In this document: piece after piece, positions 32,851 to 41,263 of the stretch
Numbering within the stretch: position 1 is the first letter of the stretch
Layout: the number at the start of each line of letters is the position of its first letter
Assembly (NCBI GenBank): GCA_014379965.1
Contig: JACMKU010000140.1
Coordinates: forward strand, 1 to 51,854
Direction of reading: 5' to 3'
Length of the DNA stretch: 51,854 bases
Source of the DNA: Chitinophagaceae bacterium
Lineage (GTDB): Bacteria > Bacteroidota > Bacteroidia > Chitinophagales > Chitinophagaceae
Position numbers and translations under genes: made by a program
The notes under the pieces: generated by a model
Database searches by the model: none
Seen by the model: only the letters and a program-made list of their open reading frames with translations
What the model was told of the DNA's origin: nothing

Positions 32851-34227
32851 TTATTGTTTGTTCTTTTTGCGCCATTGCTCATTGAAGGACAGCTTGGGGA
32901 AGTCCAGTTCACCGCGATGTTTCTTCCAACCCGTCATCAGCGTATTAATAAGCCAACCTTTAGTATTACCATTGGCCATATTCATCCAACTACGCCGAAG
33001 CATTCCCTGTTTCCACATCTTCCATGCAATTTTTTCAGCAAAAGCACTATCGCCTTCCTCAACAGCCTCGTGCCTGTTTTCAAGCAATAACTCGTGAAGA
33101 TTGATCTTAACGGCGCAAACTTCAGTACAATTACCACACAAGGATGAAGCGTAGCTCAGGTGCTTCCAATCCTTCATCTGCTTTAGCTGCGGTGTGATCA
33201 CAGCGCCAATAGGACCGCTATAGGCGGTGGCGTAGGTATGTCCACCAATATTCTTGTACACCGGGCATGCATTTAAACATGCGCCACAACGAATACAGTA
33301 CAAACTCTCCCTGGCTTTCTCGTTCGCGAGAATGTTTGTGCGACCGTTGTCAAGTAGGATCACGTACATCTCTTCCGGCCCATCGAATTCGCCTTCCTGC
33401 TTCGGACCCGTCACGATTGTGTTGTACACCGTTATTCGTTGTCCCGTGCCATATGTGGCGAGAAGTGGCCAGAACAATGCGAGATCAGTCATCGATGGGA
33501 TGACTTTCTCAATTCCTACTACTACAATGTGTGTCTTCGGCATTGAGCAACTCAACCGACCGTTCCCTTCATTCTCGGTCACTGCTATTCCGCCGATGTC
33601 TGCAATGATAAAGTTGGCGCCGGTGATGCCGATCTCCGCCTGCACATATTTTTCGCGAAGCTTCTCTCTCGCCACCAGAGTCAATTGCTCGGGAGTGAGT
33701 TTAGGGTCTGTTCCCAGCTTATCTGTAAACAGTCTCGCCACATCCTCCTTGCTCTTGTGCATGGCGGGCGTAACGATATGGTAAGGGGGTTCACCATCCA
33801 GTTGTTGGATGTATTCGCCGAGGTCAGTTTCTACACTTTCTATTCTATTCTTCTCGAGAAAATCGTTTAGGTGAATCTCTTCGGTCACCATGCTCTTGCT
33901 CTTGACGATGACGCGACACATCTTCTCTTTGCAAATCTTCAGGATCTCGGCGTTGGCCTGCTCCCCGTTTTCAGCCCAGATTACCTTCGCTCCACGCTTG
34001 GTAATTGCGGCCTCAAATGATTCGAGTTGCTGGTCGAGTGTCTCAATGGCTTTCCATTTTACATTCTTTGCTCTCTCCCGCGCCAGGTGAACATCTGAGA
34101 ATTGGGATTTCCCTTGCGGAACTACAGCATTGTACTTGCCAATATTAAAATTGATCTTGCGACGATGCTCTAGGTCGGCCGCTTTGATAGTACTCTTTTC
34201 TAAAAATGTTCCGGAAAGTTCTGACAT
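32851..34227 (-). CDS. lutB: LutB/LldF-type iron-sulfur protein
   Basis: This 458-residue protein resembles LutB of the lactate-utilisation complex LutABC, which oxidises L-lactate to pyruvate. It has an N-terminal LUD-like domain (about residues 60-300, with ITGANFIIADIGGIAVTENEGNG) and a C-terminal 4Fe-4S part with Cys311, Cys314, Cys317 and Cys321 (CIRCGACLNACPVY) and Cys364, Cys367 and Cys371 (CGNCTEVC). LutA and LutC are not beside it; the neighbours are a DUF3109 gene 6 bp upstream and the deacetylase-like gene 17 bp downstream. The family call is strong. Which lactate partner proteins it uses is not visible here. Confidence 0.88.
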   Translation of the reverse strand: MSELSGTFLEKSTIKAADLEHRRKINFNIGKYNAVVPQGKSQFSDVHLARERAKNVKWKAIETLDQQLESFEAAITKRGAKVIWAENGEQANAEILKICKEKMCRVIVKSKSMVTEEIHLNDFLEKNRIESVETDLGEYIQQLDGEPPYHIVTPAMHKSKEDVARLFTDKLGTDPKLTPEQLTLVAREKLREKYVQAEIGITGANFIIADIGGIAVTENEGNGRLSCSMPKTHIVVVGIEKVIPSMTDLALFWPLLATYGTGQRITVYNTIVTGPKQEGEFDGPEEMYVILLDNGRTNILANEKARESLYCIRCGACLNACPVYKNIGGHTYATAYSGPIGAVITPQLKQMKDWKHLSYASSLCGNCTEVCAVKINLHELLLENRHEAVEEGDSAFAEKIAWKMWKQGMLRRSWMNMANGNTKGWLINTLMTGWKKHRGELDFPKLSFNEQWRKKNKQ

Positions 34228-34233
34228 AATAGC

Positions 34234-34866
34234 TTATTTCACCTGGTTGATAGCTGTGGCTTTTATTTCCTTTGCCTCACGTTCCTGTTGTTTCTTTTTT
34301 GCGATCTTATCAAGGAGGTTATAGAACTCCTGACCATATCTACGCGTAAGCGGTTCTTTGAGAAACTCATATGTGCGAACCTTTAACTTCTTCCCCAGTC
34401 CGCATGCCGGCCTGCACAAACTCTCGCGGGGTTCATAGTTGACGGTCTCGTAGCCTCCCTGCTTTCCCTTGTTGGCGATGATCGGGTAAAGATGGCAACT
34501 TATCGGCTTCTTGAAAGGAATGACTCCATCGAGATATGCCTGTTCGAATGCACACTTTATTAAACCTCTCTCATCACGGAAACCATAGACGCAGATTTCC
34601 TTATCACTGCCGAGTGTTGGTGTGACCCAACCGAACTCTTTGTTATAAACATATTTCCCTTTTCTTTCAATTTCACGTATTGCTGCGGCGGAAAGATAGG
34701 GCGTGATCTTCTCATAGCTGTCCAGTACTGTTTGCAGCTCCTCATCCTCCAATGGGGCACCCGCGTCGCCATCTTCGCAGCAACCACCCTTGCACTTAGC
34801 GAGGTCGCATACGAATTGCTTTTCGATAATGTCCTCACTAATTAATTTATTGTCAATAAGTATCAC
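34234..34866 (-). CDS. DUF3109 cysteine-rich protein
   Basis: This 210-residue cytoplasmic protein belongs to DUF3109, related to the YkgJ type of cysteine-cluster proteins. The N-terminal cluster is CDLAKCKGGCC (Cys20, 25, 29, 30); later cysteines are in DKEICVYGF, LIKCAFEQAY, PISCHLYPI and SLCRPACGLG. This spacing implies bound zinc or an Fe-S cluster. No function is established. It starts with GTG at 34866 and is the first gene of an operon with lutB (6 bp spacing) and the deacetylase-like gene. Its -7 box overlaps the stop codon of the TPR gene upstream. Confidence 0.88.
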   Translation of the reverse strand: MILIDNKLISEDIIEKQFVCDLAKCKGGCCEDGDAGAPLEDEELQTVLDSYEKITPYLSAAAIREIERKGKYVYNKEFGWVTPTLGSDKEICVYGFRDERGLIKCAFEQAYLDGVIPFKKPISCHLYPIIANKGKQGGYETVNYEPRESLCRPACGLGKKLKVRTYEFLKEPLTRRYGQEFYNLLDKIAKKKQQEREAKEIKATAINQVK

Positions 34867-34881
34867 GGGTCCTGCTTTTTA

Positions 34882-34889
34882 CAAATTTA
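34882..34889 (-). promoter_or_regulatory. -7 box of the DUF3109-lutB operon
   Basis: TAAATTTG on the minus strand is an exact TAnnTTTG match. It overlaps the stop codon of the TPR gene and implies a leader of only about 10 nt before the GTG start. No TTG is visible at the ideal upstream distance. Confidence 0.4.
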
Positions 34890-36704
34890 CGTCTTGGATT
34901 TCTGTTCAGTTGCTTTCTTTCGTACAAAAACTTTCGAGATCAGGGTCTGCCCGGAGGCCGTCAGTCTATTGTGCGAGGTGAGGAATTTTATTACTCTATG
35001 CTCCAGCCAGTGGTGAAGCGGTACTAATATCGCGGCTAGGGCGATCATGAACGCCAGGTCTTTCCATGGCTCCCCCTGGGTCACGGAATAAATGTTCTTC
35101 TTGAAGATTAGGAAAATGAATTCGAAGAACATGATGAAAGTAAAGAAGCCGATGAGACGGATAGAATTCGCAGATACTTTTAGCATGCCAAGTACGACCA
35201 ACATGAGGAACAGGGCCGCAATGCCGATAGTAATTGCCATGTACTGTATGTTGTTCTTCCTTCGTTTCTTTTCGGCAACTTCCTGTTCCAGTTTATCCTG
35301 CCTGTATTGTTCGTCAGCCGCCTCCACTTGCGCGAGTTCTTTTTCCTTATTCAATTTCTCGAGACTGTCTTTGTACTGGTAATACACAGAATTGAACAGG
35401 CTCGCCTGCTGGAAATTCCCGGTCTTGTTGTATAAAGTATCGAGATGTTTGGCGGCGCGTTCAGCACTTTCCAGTTGCCCTGTTCGCTCGGCTATATCTT
35501 TTACTTTCAGGTACAGAGCAATGGATTTCTCATATTCACCGGTCTTCTTGTAAAGAGTTCCCAATTGTGCATAGTAGTGCATCTTAACCGTCTCATTGCT
35601 ATTGTTTTCAAAGTATGCAGCAGACTTATTGAAGTAATAGAGCGATGAGTCATACTTGTTAAGTTCAGTGTAAATTACCGCGTATGCCTGGTCGATCGCT
35701 CCGCTAAACCCAAACTTGCCAAGGTGGTTTTTCAACTCGTTACCAGAGGAAGAATTGAAATATTCGAGTGCTTGCTGCGGCTGGTCGACCCTGAGATACT
35801 GATTGAGCAGGCTAAGGTAGGCGGGTATTTTAAGTGTTGAGAACTTCAAAGAATCGGCCATTGCCAGTGACCGCTGGAAGTAGCTAATGGCGATATCGTG
35901 GCTGTTTTTGTAAGCGTATAGTTTCCCGATATTGTTGATATCGATCGCTCGCTGGAAAGGAACGTTTTTATCCTTCATTTCATCAAGCTTCTTATGTGCC
36001 ATCATGTAATAGTCAATGGCCTTGTCATAATCTTCGATCCCCGTATAGAAGGTGGAGAGATACAGGTAACAATTTCGGATAAGAGAGACATTCTTGATCT
36101 CCTCTGCTATACGAAGCGCACTAAGATAATGGCGAAGGGCCATGATCTTGTCGTTACGGTTAAGATAGACATGCCCAAATGAGTTGCTCGATTCTGCTTT
36201 CAGGCTGTCATTTTTCAAAGTTGAAATGATGGACGCTGCCTGCCCGGCGTAACTCAGTGCCTTGTCCTTATCTGGGATGGAAAGATAGACAGCCGATAGT
36301 TTGAGAAAAGCACCACCTGTCTCATCATCCATTCGGTTTTGCTTGGCAATGGCAAGGGCCTTCTCGTAATAACCTATGGATCGCGTGGTGTAATCTTTAA
36401 CGCCGGCAAAGTAACTACATCGTGTACCGTTTGACATGTATGCTTTTACCATCAATTTCCTATCCCTCGATTCCTCGGCGATCGTAATAAGTTGCTTGCC
36501 ATACTCGTCGGCCTCTTTCAGGTCAACATTCATCATAGTTCTGGAAAGCAGGTCAAGTGCCTCTACTTTTTCCGCCGCGGTATTCGCCTTGGCATAAGCG
36601 ATCTTCATCGAATCTGCAGCAACTGCCTGCTGGGCGGAAACACCATTAGTTACGAATAGTACGGCCACAGTGATAAGAATCCTTTTCAAGCGAAGCATAG
36701 TCAT
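34887..36704 (-). CDS. TPR-repeat membrane protein, kinase-less
   Basis: This 605-residue protein (from the ATG at 36704) has a signal peptide (LKRILITVAVLFVTNGVSAQ) and about ten TPR-like repeats (about residues 40-440; for example YEKALAIAKQN, ALRHYLSALRIAEE, AIDYYMMAHKKLDEM, AISYFQRSLAMADSL). A coiled coil follows (LEKLNKEKELAQVEAADEQYRQDKLEQEVAEKKRR), then three membrane segments at about 486-508, 515-535 and 549-567 and a 40-residue basic tail. The layout resembles periplasmic TPR sensors of Bacteroidota that end in a histidine kinase or LuxR domain, but here no output domain is present. The frame is open to 36758, but the ATG at 36704 places the signal peptide correctly. Function unknown. 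Confidence 0.8.
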   Translation of the reverse strand: MTMLRLKRILITVAVLFVTNGVSAQQAVAADSMKIAYAKANTAAEKVEALDLLSRTMMNVDLKEADEYGKQLITIAEESRDRKLMVKAYMSNGTRCSYFAGVKDYTTRSIGYYEKALAIAKQNRMDDETGGAFLKLSAVYLSIPDKDKALSYAGQAASIISTLKNDSLKAESSNSFGHVYLNRNDKIMALRHYLSALRIAEEIKNVSLIRNCYLYLSTFYTGIEDYDKAIDYYMMAHKKLDEMKDKNVPFQRAIDINNIGKLYAYKNSHDIAISYFQRSLAMADSLKFSTLKIPAYLSLLNQYLRVDQPQQALEYFNSSSGNELKNHLGKFGFSGAIDQAYAVIYTELNKYDSSLYYFNKSAAYFENNSNETVKMHYYAQLGTLYKKTGEYEKSIALYLKVKDIAERTGQLESAERAAKHLDTLYNKTGNFQQASLFNSVYYQYKDSLEKLNKEKELAQVEAADEQYRQDKLEQEVAEKKRRKNNIQYMAITIGIAALFLMLVVLGMLKVSANSIRLIGFFTFIMFFEFIFLIFKKNIYSVTQGEPWKDLAFMIALAAILVPLHHWLEHRVIKFLTSHNRLTASGQTLISKVFVRKKATEQKSKT

Positions 36705-36722
36705 ACTACAAAGTAGTAAACA

Positions 36723-36738
36723 TTCCCCGGAAGGGGAA
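36723..36738. other. Short GC-rich hairpin in the divergent leader
   Basis: TTCCCC and GGGGAA form a 6-bp stem with a 4-nt loop, in the gap between the divergent TPR and DUF2306 genes. In the TPR leader it lies 18 nt before the ATG and could affect translation or mRNA stability. Confidence 0.35.
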
Positions 36739-36802
36739 GCCCGCCCTTTAACAAACAACTAACACGGACCCGCTGTGGAATCTTTGAGCGCGATCAATCT
36801 CA

Positions 36803-37498
36803 ATGCCTGTCAAAACCACCATTATGCTTAATTCCCGGGTGACTACGCTAAGGCGATCCGCAGGGGTTTTTGCGCGGATGTTATTCTGGCTCCCCGTCGG
36901 ATTTTTTAGCTTGTTACTCATCTATAACACGCTGCCCTATTTTTCCTTCAGTGGAGAGTTCGACTTCATCAGGGAGCGATCCTTTCTATTCGAGAGTCGT
37001 TTCTACAAAACCTGCTTCTATGTCCATATCCTGGCAGGAGCAATTTGTATAGGCGCCGCCTTGATTCAGTTCTCGAAATACGTTTTAAAAAAATCCACCA
37101 TGATTCACAGGATATCCGGAAGAGTATATGTGTTCGTGGTCCTATGCCTCGGGGCGCCAACGGGCGTATACATGTCGTTCTTCGCAAAAGGAAGCTTCTG
37201 GGAGCGTTCGCTGTTCCTTTTCATGGCCTTGTCATGGTTCATCACCACTTGGTATGGACTAGCGGCAATCCTGAAACGAAACATACTGGCACACAAGATC
37301 TGGATGATCCGCTCCTATGCGATGGCCATGACCGCCGTCACCTTTAGGATCTATCATATCGTGTTTTACCTTCTGGACTGGGACCATCTGGAAAATTATG
37401 AATTGTCTCTTTGGATAAGTGTGGTAGGAAATATGCTGGTGGCCGAGTACATCATTTATAGAAAAAGCAAAACATACCTAAAGTCATTCAGTATTTAG
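36803..37498 (+). CDS. DUF2306 membrane protein
   Basis: This 231-residue inner-membrane protein has about six to seven hydrophobic segments. DUF2306 features are YVHILAGAICIGAALIQFSKY, MIHRISGRVYVFVVLCLGAPTGVYMSF and AHKIWMIRSYAMAMTAVTFRIY. The paired His residues on helices (HILAG, HRISGR, HKIWM) suggest haem or metal binding, as in cytochrome b561-like folds, but DUF2306 has no proven role. It starts at the ATG at 36803 (MPVKTTIML); a second Met at 36824 is possible. A small exported-protein gene follows after 31 bp. Confidence 0.85.
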   Translation: MPVKTTIMLNSRVTTLRRSAGVFARMLFWLPVGFFSLLLIYNTLPYFSFSGEFDFIRERSFLFESRFYKTCFYVHILAGAICIGAALIQFSKYVLKKSTMIHRISGRVYVFVVLCLGAPTGVYMSFFAKGSFWERSLFLFMALSWFITTWYGLAAILKRNILAHKIWMIRSYAMAMTAVTFRIYHIVFYLLDWDHLENYELSLWISVVGNMLVAEYIIYRKSKTYLKSFSI

Positions 37499-37529
37499 CA
37501 ACCTTCATACTTAACCAAATAAAACAAAC

Positions 37530-37892
37530 ATGAAAGCTATCCTTTACACGGCAGCCGCATTGATGGCTGGCGCCAGTATCTACGGTTTCATCGACTATCG
37601 CGGTGCGAGCAACAACGACGAATTCACGAAACTGTACGACGTTAAATCAGTTTCGGTCCCTGAACCTAAGGAAGCGAAGGCCTCCATTCGCGAGCTACAG
37701 GTTTCCGAGCACAAGATTGTAGTTGAAGAAGTACCAAGCAATTCAAAGTCGGAGGCGATTACGGTCACCAAAAAGAAAGAAGTTCGAAAGGCTGTAAAGA
37801 GAACAGCAAGGAAAAAAAGGATGAACCTGGACAAATTCAGCCGTGCGCCATTGCGGGAGGAGTTTATACTTCCAGAGGGTGAGAGGCAATAA
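37530..37892 (+). CDS. Small exported or membrane-anchored basic protein, unknown
   Basis: This 120-residue protein has one N-terminal hydrophobic segment (ILYTAAALMAGASIYGFIDY). A polar middle (YDVKSVSVPEPKEAKASIRELQVSEHKI) is followed by a strongly basic stretch, KKKEVRKAVKRTARKKRMN, and it ends EEFILPEGERQ. I recognise no family. The basic stretch could contact nucleic acid, phospholipid or anionic polymer; this is speculation. It shares a strand with the DUF2306 gene 31 bp upstream. An exceptionally long perfect inverted repeat follows its stop. Confidence 0.6.
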   Translation: MKAILYTAAALMAGASIYGFIDYRGASNNDEFTKLYDVKSVSVPEPKEAKASIRELQVSEHKIVVEEVPSNSKSEAITVTKKKEVRKAVKRTARKKRMNLDKFSRAPLREEFILPEGERQ

Positions 37893-37904
37893 AAGGAATA
37901 CATT

Positions 37905-38025
37905 TTTTTAACCACATAGGCACTTAGAACTCATAGGTTTTCACATAGATTCTCTATCCTGTTGTCCAATTCTTCAAAGCCCTATGTGAAATCCTATGAG
38001 TTCTAAGTGCCTATGTGGTTAAAAA
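37905..38025. repeat. Long (44-bp arm) inverted repeat between convergent genes
   Basis: Positions 37905-37948 and 37982-38025 are complementary over 44 bp with one mismatch, around a 33-nt spacer. The arms are built from CACATAGG/CACTTAGA/ACTCATAG-like octamers. A T-run precedes the left arm and an A-run follows the right arm, so either strand would yield a stem ending in U residues. It probably terminates both the 37530-37892 gene and gldD. Confidence 0.85.
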
Positions 38026-38027
38026 CC

Positions 38028-38618
38028 TCATTTCCACTTGAGGGTATTGATCAGGTGGTGTAAGTCCTTCTTGAGGAAATCATTCACTATGCTCAATGAA
38101 TCCTCGTTTGGCGTGGCGTCAAAATATAGTGCTCCACGCAGGAAGTGACGCGTGGAATCGGTAAGGAAGAATTGGTTGGCCGTTGCAGTATTTCCTCTCA
38201 GAGAATAATAGATGCCCTCGACACCATTTGGTGTTCGCATCACGCTATCTTCTATTCCCGTGGAGACCTCGGTGTGTTGTTTATATGCCATCTTGAAACC
38301 GTCATTCACCAGGGAATCGAAATTGTTTGCGCCTACAGTTTTATAGCTTATATAGATCCGACCGCCGAACCGCGGGACGTCAATGTTGATCCACCAGTCT
38401 CCCGCCTTATCGGAAAAGAAGGTCGTATCCTTGATCACGTTGGCGTAAACGGGATATTCGAAAGTGTATGGATATCCGGGTTGGTCGAACGATTGATATT
38501 TTTTTTCTGGAAATTCGATATTGAAGTACCCCTTTTTCTTATAGGTATACGAACTATTGCAAGCGACACTCCATACAGCAAGTGCGAACAATGCAAATAT
38601 GATTTTAGGCTGCCTCAT
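38028..38618 (-). CDS. gldD: Gliding motility lipoprotein GldD
   Basis: This 196-residue lipoprotein has its lipobox at Cys20 (AVWSVACNSS). GldD is needed for gliding and linked to the type IX secretion machinery in Flavobacterium johnsoniae. Family segments are GYFNIEFPEKKYQSFDQPGYPYTFEYPVYA, DWWINIDVPRFGGRIYISYK and PNGVEGIYYSLRGNTATANQFFLTDSTRHFLRGALYF. It lies 5 bp downstream of gldE in an ssb-gldE-gldD operon, the order I recall from F. johnsoniae. The product is periplasm-facing or outer-membrane; its exact step in secretion is not established. Confidence 0.95.
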   Translation of the reverse strand: MRQPKIIFALFALAVWSVACNSSYTYKKKGYFNIEFPEKKYQSFDQPGYPYTFEYPVYANVIKDTTFFSDKAGDWWINIDVPRFGGRIYISYKTVGANNFDSLVNDGFKMAYKQHTEVSTGIEDSVMRTPNGVEGIYYSLRGNTATANQFFLTDSTRHFLRGALYFDATPNEDSLSIVNDFLKKDLHHLINTLKWK

Positions 38619-38623
38619 TAACT

Positions 38624-39964
38624 TCAGTCTTTTTCTTTGTGATGAGTTGTGACCTTTACCTGCCTGATCCTGTTCAAATCTGTCTCGAGTACGTGGAATA
38701 TAAAATCTCCAGCCTTCACTTCCGTGGATACTTTAGGAAATTCTCCTGCGAGCTCGAGAACCAGCCCACCTACGGACTCGCTTTCTCCTTTTATATTGTC
38801 GAAGGTATCCATGGGCAGGCGCATCATCTTGCACATATCATGTATCATCGTTTTCCCTTCAAACACGTAATTGTTCTCGTCGAGCTTCCTGTTTCCACTC
38901 TCCTCCTCATCGAATTCATCTCTTATTTCTCCGATCACTTCCTCGAGAATATCTTCCATAGTCACAATCCCACTGGTGCCACCGAACTCATCAACTACTA
39001 TTGCGAAATGTATTCGCCTGGATTGGAAATCCCTTAAGAGGTCCTCGATCAATTTCGACTCGGGTACAAAATATGGCTGCCTTACAAGGGGACGCCAGTC
39101 GAAATTTTCGTCCTCGTTAAGAAACGGTATAAGGTCTTTCGTATTGATAATGCCCGCTACCTCGTCCAGGCTTACTTTGTATACCGGTAGGCGTGAGTAA
39201 TGAAGTTCTTCGATTTTTCGATTGAGATCTCCGAAACTCATATGGTATTCGATGCCGCTCACGTCGAGACGGCTTCGCATGATCTGTCGTACGGAGATAT
39301 TACCAAACTTGACGATCCCTTTCATGATGCTTTTTTCTGCAGGGGAAGCTTCTTCATCTGTCTTGATATCGATGGCCTCGTCCATCTCCCGCATGCTTAA
39401 CGCTTCGGATCGATTTGCTCCCATGCGCTTGCCAATACTATCACCAAGTGACACAACCGACTTGCTGATCCTTCGTAGTACGAGGTGGATGCCTTCAACA
39501 ACGGAAGCAGACCCATAGGCAAATCGCAGGTTATTCTGTGTGGCCCAGATCTTTGGTAGAACCTCGCAGAAGAATAGAAGCAGGAAGGCGATGATCAGCA
39601 CCTTGATCAACATTTCCACAGCGAAATGCATATCGCCAAAGACAATTATATGTGTGATTAAAAAATTCGACAGGATTGTAATGCAGATGCTGATGAAGGT
39701 GCTGGCTATGAGTAGCGAGGCATACACTTCTTTAGGTTCCTCGAGTAAAGTAACGATGCGTTTCGCGGCGGCATGCTGCTTTGTCTTCAGCATGTTCACA
39801 TCTTTGTTGTTTAAAGAGAACAGCGCCACCTCGGCACCGGAAATGGTAAAGGCAAGAAGGACGAGGACAATAAGTAATACAACCAAAAACGTAGTACTCT
39901 GCGGGTTGATGGCCAGGAATGATGTGAAAGTATGTAGCAAACTAATGACCGAATGACTGTGCAA
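38624..39964 (-). CDS. gldE: GldE, CNNM/CBS/CorC-type gliding-associated membrane protein
   Basis: This 446-residue protein has an N-terminal CNNM domain with three to four membrane segments (about residues 22-200; SGAEVALFSLN), a CBS pair (about 215-345, with MRSRLDVSGIEYHM, HYSRLPVYKVSLDEVAGIINTKDL and FAIVVDEFGGTSGIVTMEDILEEVIGEI) and a CorC_HlyC C-terminal domain (GGLVLELAGEFPKV). The CNNM family relates to Mg2+ or cation export; GldE supports gliding, partly overlapping with GldD. The start is a TTG at 39964; no in-frame ATG precedes the first membrane segment. It is in an operon with ssb and gldD. Confidence 0.93.
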   Translation of the reverse strand: MHSHSVISLLHTFTSFLAINPQSTTFLVVLLIVLVLLAFTISGAEVALFSLNNKDVNMLKTKQHAAAKRIVTLLEEPKEVYASLLIASTFISICITILSNFLITHIIVFGDMHFAVEMLIKVLIIAFLLLFFCEVLPKIWATQNNLRFAYGSASVVEGIHLVLRRISKSVVSLGDSIGKRMGANRSEALSMREMDEAIDIKTDEEASPAEKSIMKGIVKFGNISVRQIMRSRLDVSGIEYHMSFGDLNRKIEELHYSRLPVYKVSLDEVAGIINTKDLIPFLNEDENFDWRPLVRQPYFVPESKLIEDLLRDFQSRRIHFAIVVDEFGGTSGIVTMEDILEEVIGEIRDEFDEEESGNRKLDENNYVFEGKTMIHDMCKMMRLPMDTFDNIKGESESVGGLVLELAGEFPKVSTEVKAGDFIFHVLETDLNRIRQVKVTTHHKEKD

Positions 39965-40044
39965 TGCTCGCAGTTTTTAATGACAGGATTAAAGAGATAG
40001 CTCTCTGGTTATCCAGCAGCAAAGTTATCGTTTTAGGGATATTC

Positions 40045-40476
40045 CTAAAAGGGAAGATTTTCCGAAGGATCCCCGATGGGCGAATCAGAGTTGCCTAAGG
40101 TTTCACCACCATTCTCACCGGAAGGAGGTGCGGTTGGGCTATCCATTCGTTTGTCGAGCATGATGAGGTTGTCACCTACAACTTCAGTAGCGAATTTGCG
40201 GTTGCCATCCTTATCATCCCAACTGCGGGTTCTAAGACGTCCTTCGATGTAAACTAGGCTGCTTTTGTGAAGATACTTCTGGGCTAATTCGGCCAGGCCC
40301 CGCCAGAGAACTACCGTGTGCCACTCGGTCTGAGAAACCAATTTTCCTGATCGATCTTTGAAAGTTTCTGTGGTAGCGAGGGGGAATTTTGCTACTGCTA
40401 TATTTCCTTCCAGGAACTGAACATCGGGGTCTTTTCCAAGATTCCCGATGAGCATAACTCTGTTTACGCCTCTCAT
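40045..40476 (-). CDS. ssb: Single-stranded DNA-binding protein
   Basis: This 143-residue protein has an OB fold at residues 1-105 (MRGVNRVMLIGNLGKDPDVQF, FPLATTETFKDRSGKLVSQTEWHTVVLW, LVYIEGRLRTRSWDDKDGN) and an acidic, disordered tail ending in SENLPF, the site through which SSB contacts partner proteins. It binds single-stranded DNA in replication, repair and recombination as a tetramer. It is the first gene of the operon with gldE and gldD; gldE starts 80 bp downstream. Confidence 0.96.
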   Translation of the reverse strand: MRGVNRVMLIGNLGKDPDVQFLEGNIAVAKFPLATTETFKDRSGKLVSQTEWHTVVLWRGLAELAQKYLHKSSLVYIEGRLRTRSWDDKDGNRKFATEVVGDNLIMLDKRMDSPTAPPSGENGGETLGNSDSPIGDPSENLPF

Positions 40477-40527
40477 ACGCTTATCTTTTTCTGATTATTA
40501 AATCCTCTTCAGGCTTCGAGTGCTATT

Positions 40528-40559
40528 TAAAGTTAAATTTTTTTATGCGTATTCGACAA
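40528..40559 (-). promoter_or_regulatory. Possible promoter of the ssb-gldE-gldD operon
   Basis: TTG (40559-40557), 21 nt, then TAACTTTA (40535-40528) matches the Bacteroidota consensus except for the last base of the -7 box. It lies 50 nt before the ssb ATG. Confidence 0.4.
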
Positions 40560-40589
40560 TTTTAAATGCTTTTTCCCCCTTTTCCCGCA

Positions 40590-40720
40590 GTCGTCATTGC
40601 GAGCGAAGCAAGTCAGTCTTAATGGCGAGAGGAGCGAAGCAATAACGTTCACCACTCACTTGGTTCGCTACGCTCGCAATGACGCTCACGATCTGAGTTG
40701 CGTCGCTCCGCTCGCAATGG
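40590..40720. repeat. REP-like palindromic element, copy 2
   Basis: Four units alternate in orientation: GTCATTGCGAGCGAAGC at 40593, ATGGCGAGAGGAGCGAAGC at 40622, GCTACGCTCGCAATGACG ending at 40684, and GTCGCTCCGCTCGCAATGG ending at 40720. They fold as two nested hairpins. The core matches the element at 31333-31460. It fills much of the 316-bp gap (40477-40792) between the divergent ssb and 40793 genes; the remaining sequence holds only the promoter regions. Confidence 0.75.
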
Positions 40721-40792
40721 AATTTTAACGGTGGCTTAACGTGTTTCGTCTGTACATTAGTATTGCCCTTCTCAAATTCAAAACCAAACAAC

Positions 40793-41206
40793 ATGAAAAA
40801 AAGTCTACCCTCAATTCTTGCGTGGTCGACCTGTATTTTCTTCTCCGTTTCCGCGCAATCACAAACTTCACTTGTCCCTGACCAGAATCCGGATTTCGCT
40901 GTGAGCCGCGACAAATACATGAAAGTCGCCGATTCGATTAACAGCTGGCACAGTACAACGGTCCAGGAAACCTACGAAGCATCAGATTGGATGGCCGACA
41001 GGCTTGCCTCCAAGGCGGCTCGCCGGGTCTTCCGACGTCAACTCTCATTAGAGAGAGCAAGGTGGTATGATAATGATTCCTATGGTAACTACTATTACCA
41101 GCCTAACCGTTATCGCCGGGGAAATTACCGGGGAAATTATTACAATAACCGCAACTATCATCGCAGAAACCGTCCTCTCATTTCCTTAGGATTTTGGTGC
41201 TGGTAA
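40793..41206 (+). CDS. Small secreted Tyr/Asn/Arg-rich protein, unknown
   Basis: This 137-residue protein starts at the ATG at 40793, not at the upstream TTG. It has a signal peptide (MKKSLPSILAWSTCIFFSVSAQSQ). The middle (about residues 38-90) is a helical segment (KYMKVADSINSWHSTTVQETYEASDWMADRLASKAARRVFRRQLSLERARWY). The last 40 residues are low-complexity YYQPNRYRRGNYRGNYYNNRN, ending LISLGFWCW. I recognise no family. It is the first of three exported envelope-protein genes in the same orientation, followed by the LpoB-like and COG3014-like lipoproteins at 57- and 55-bp spacings, so a joint role in the envelope is plausible. Confidence 0.68.
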   Translation: MKKSLPSILAWSTCIFFSVSAQSQTSLVPDQNPDFAVSRDKYMKVADSINSWHSTTVQETYEASDWMADRLASKAARRVFRRQLSLERARWYDNDSYGNYYYQPNRYRRGNYRGNYYNNRNYHRRNRPLISLGFWCW

Positions 41207-41263
41207 ACATCAACAATTATTGCATACTATTCATTCGACCATTACATCTTAAACAACTTTTTT

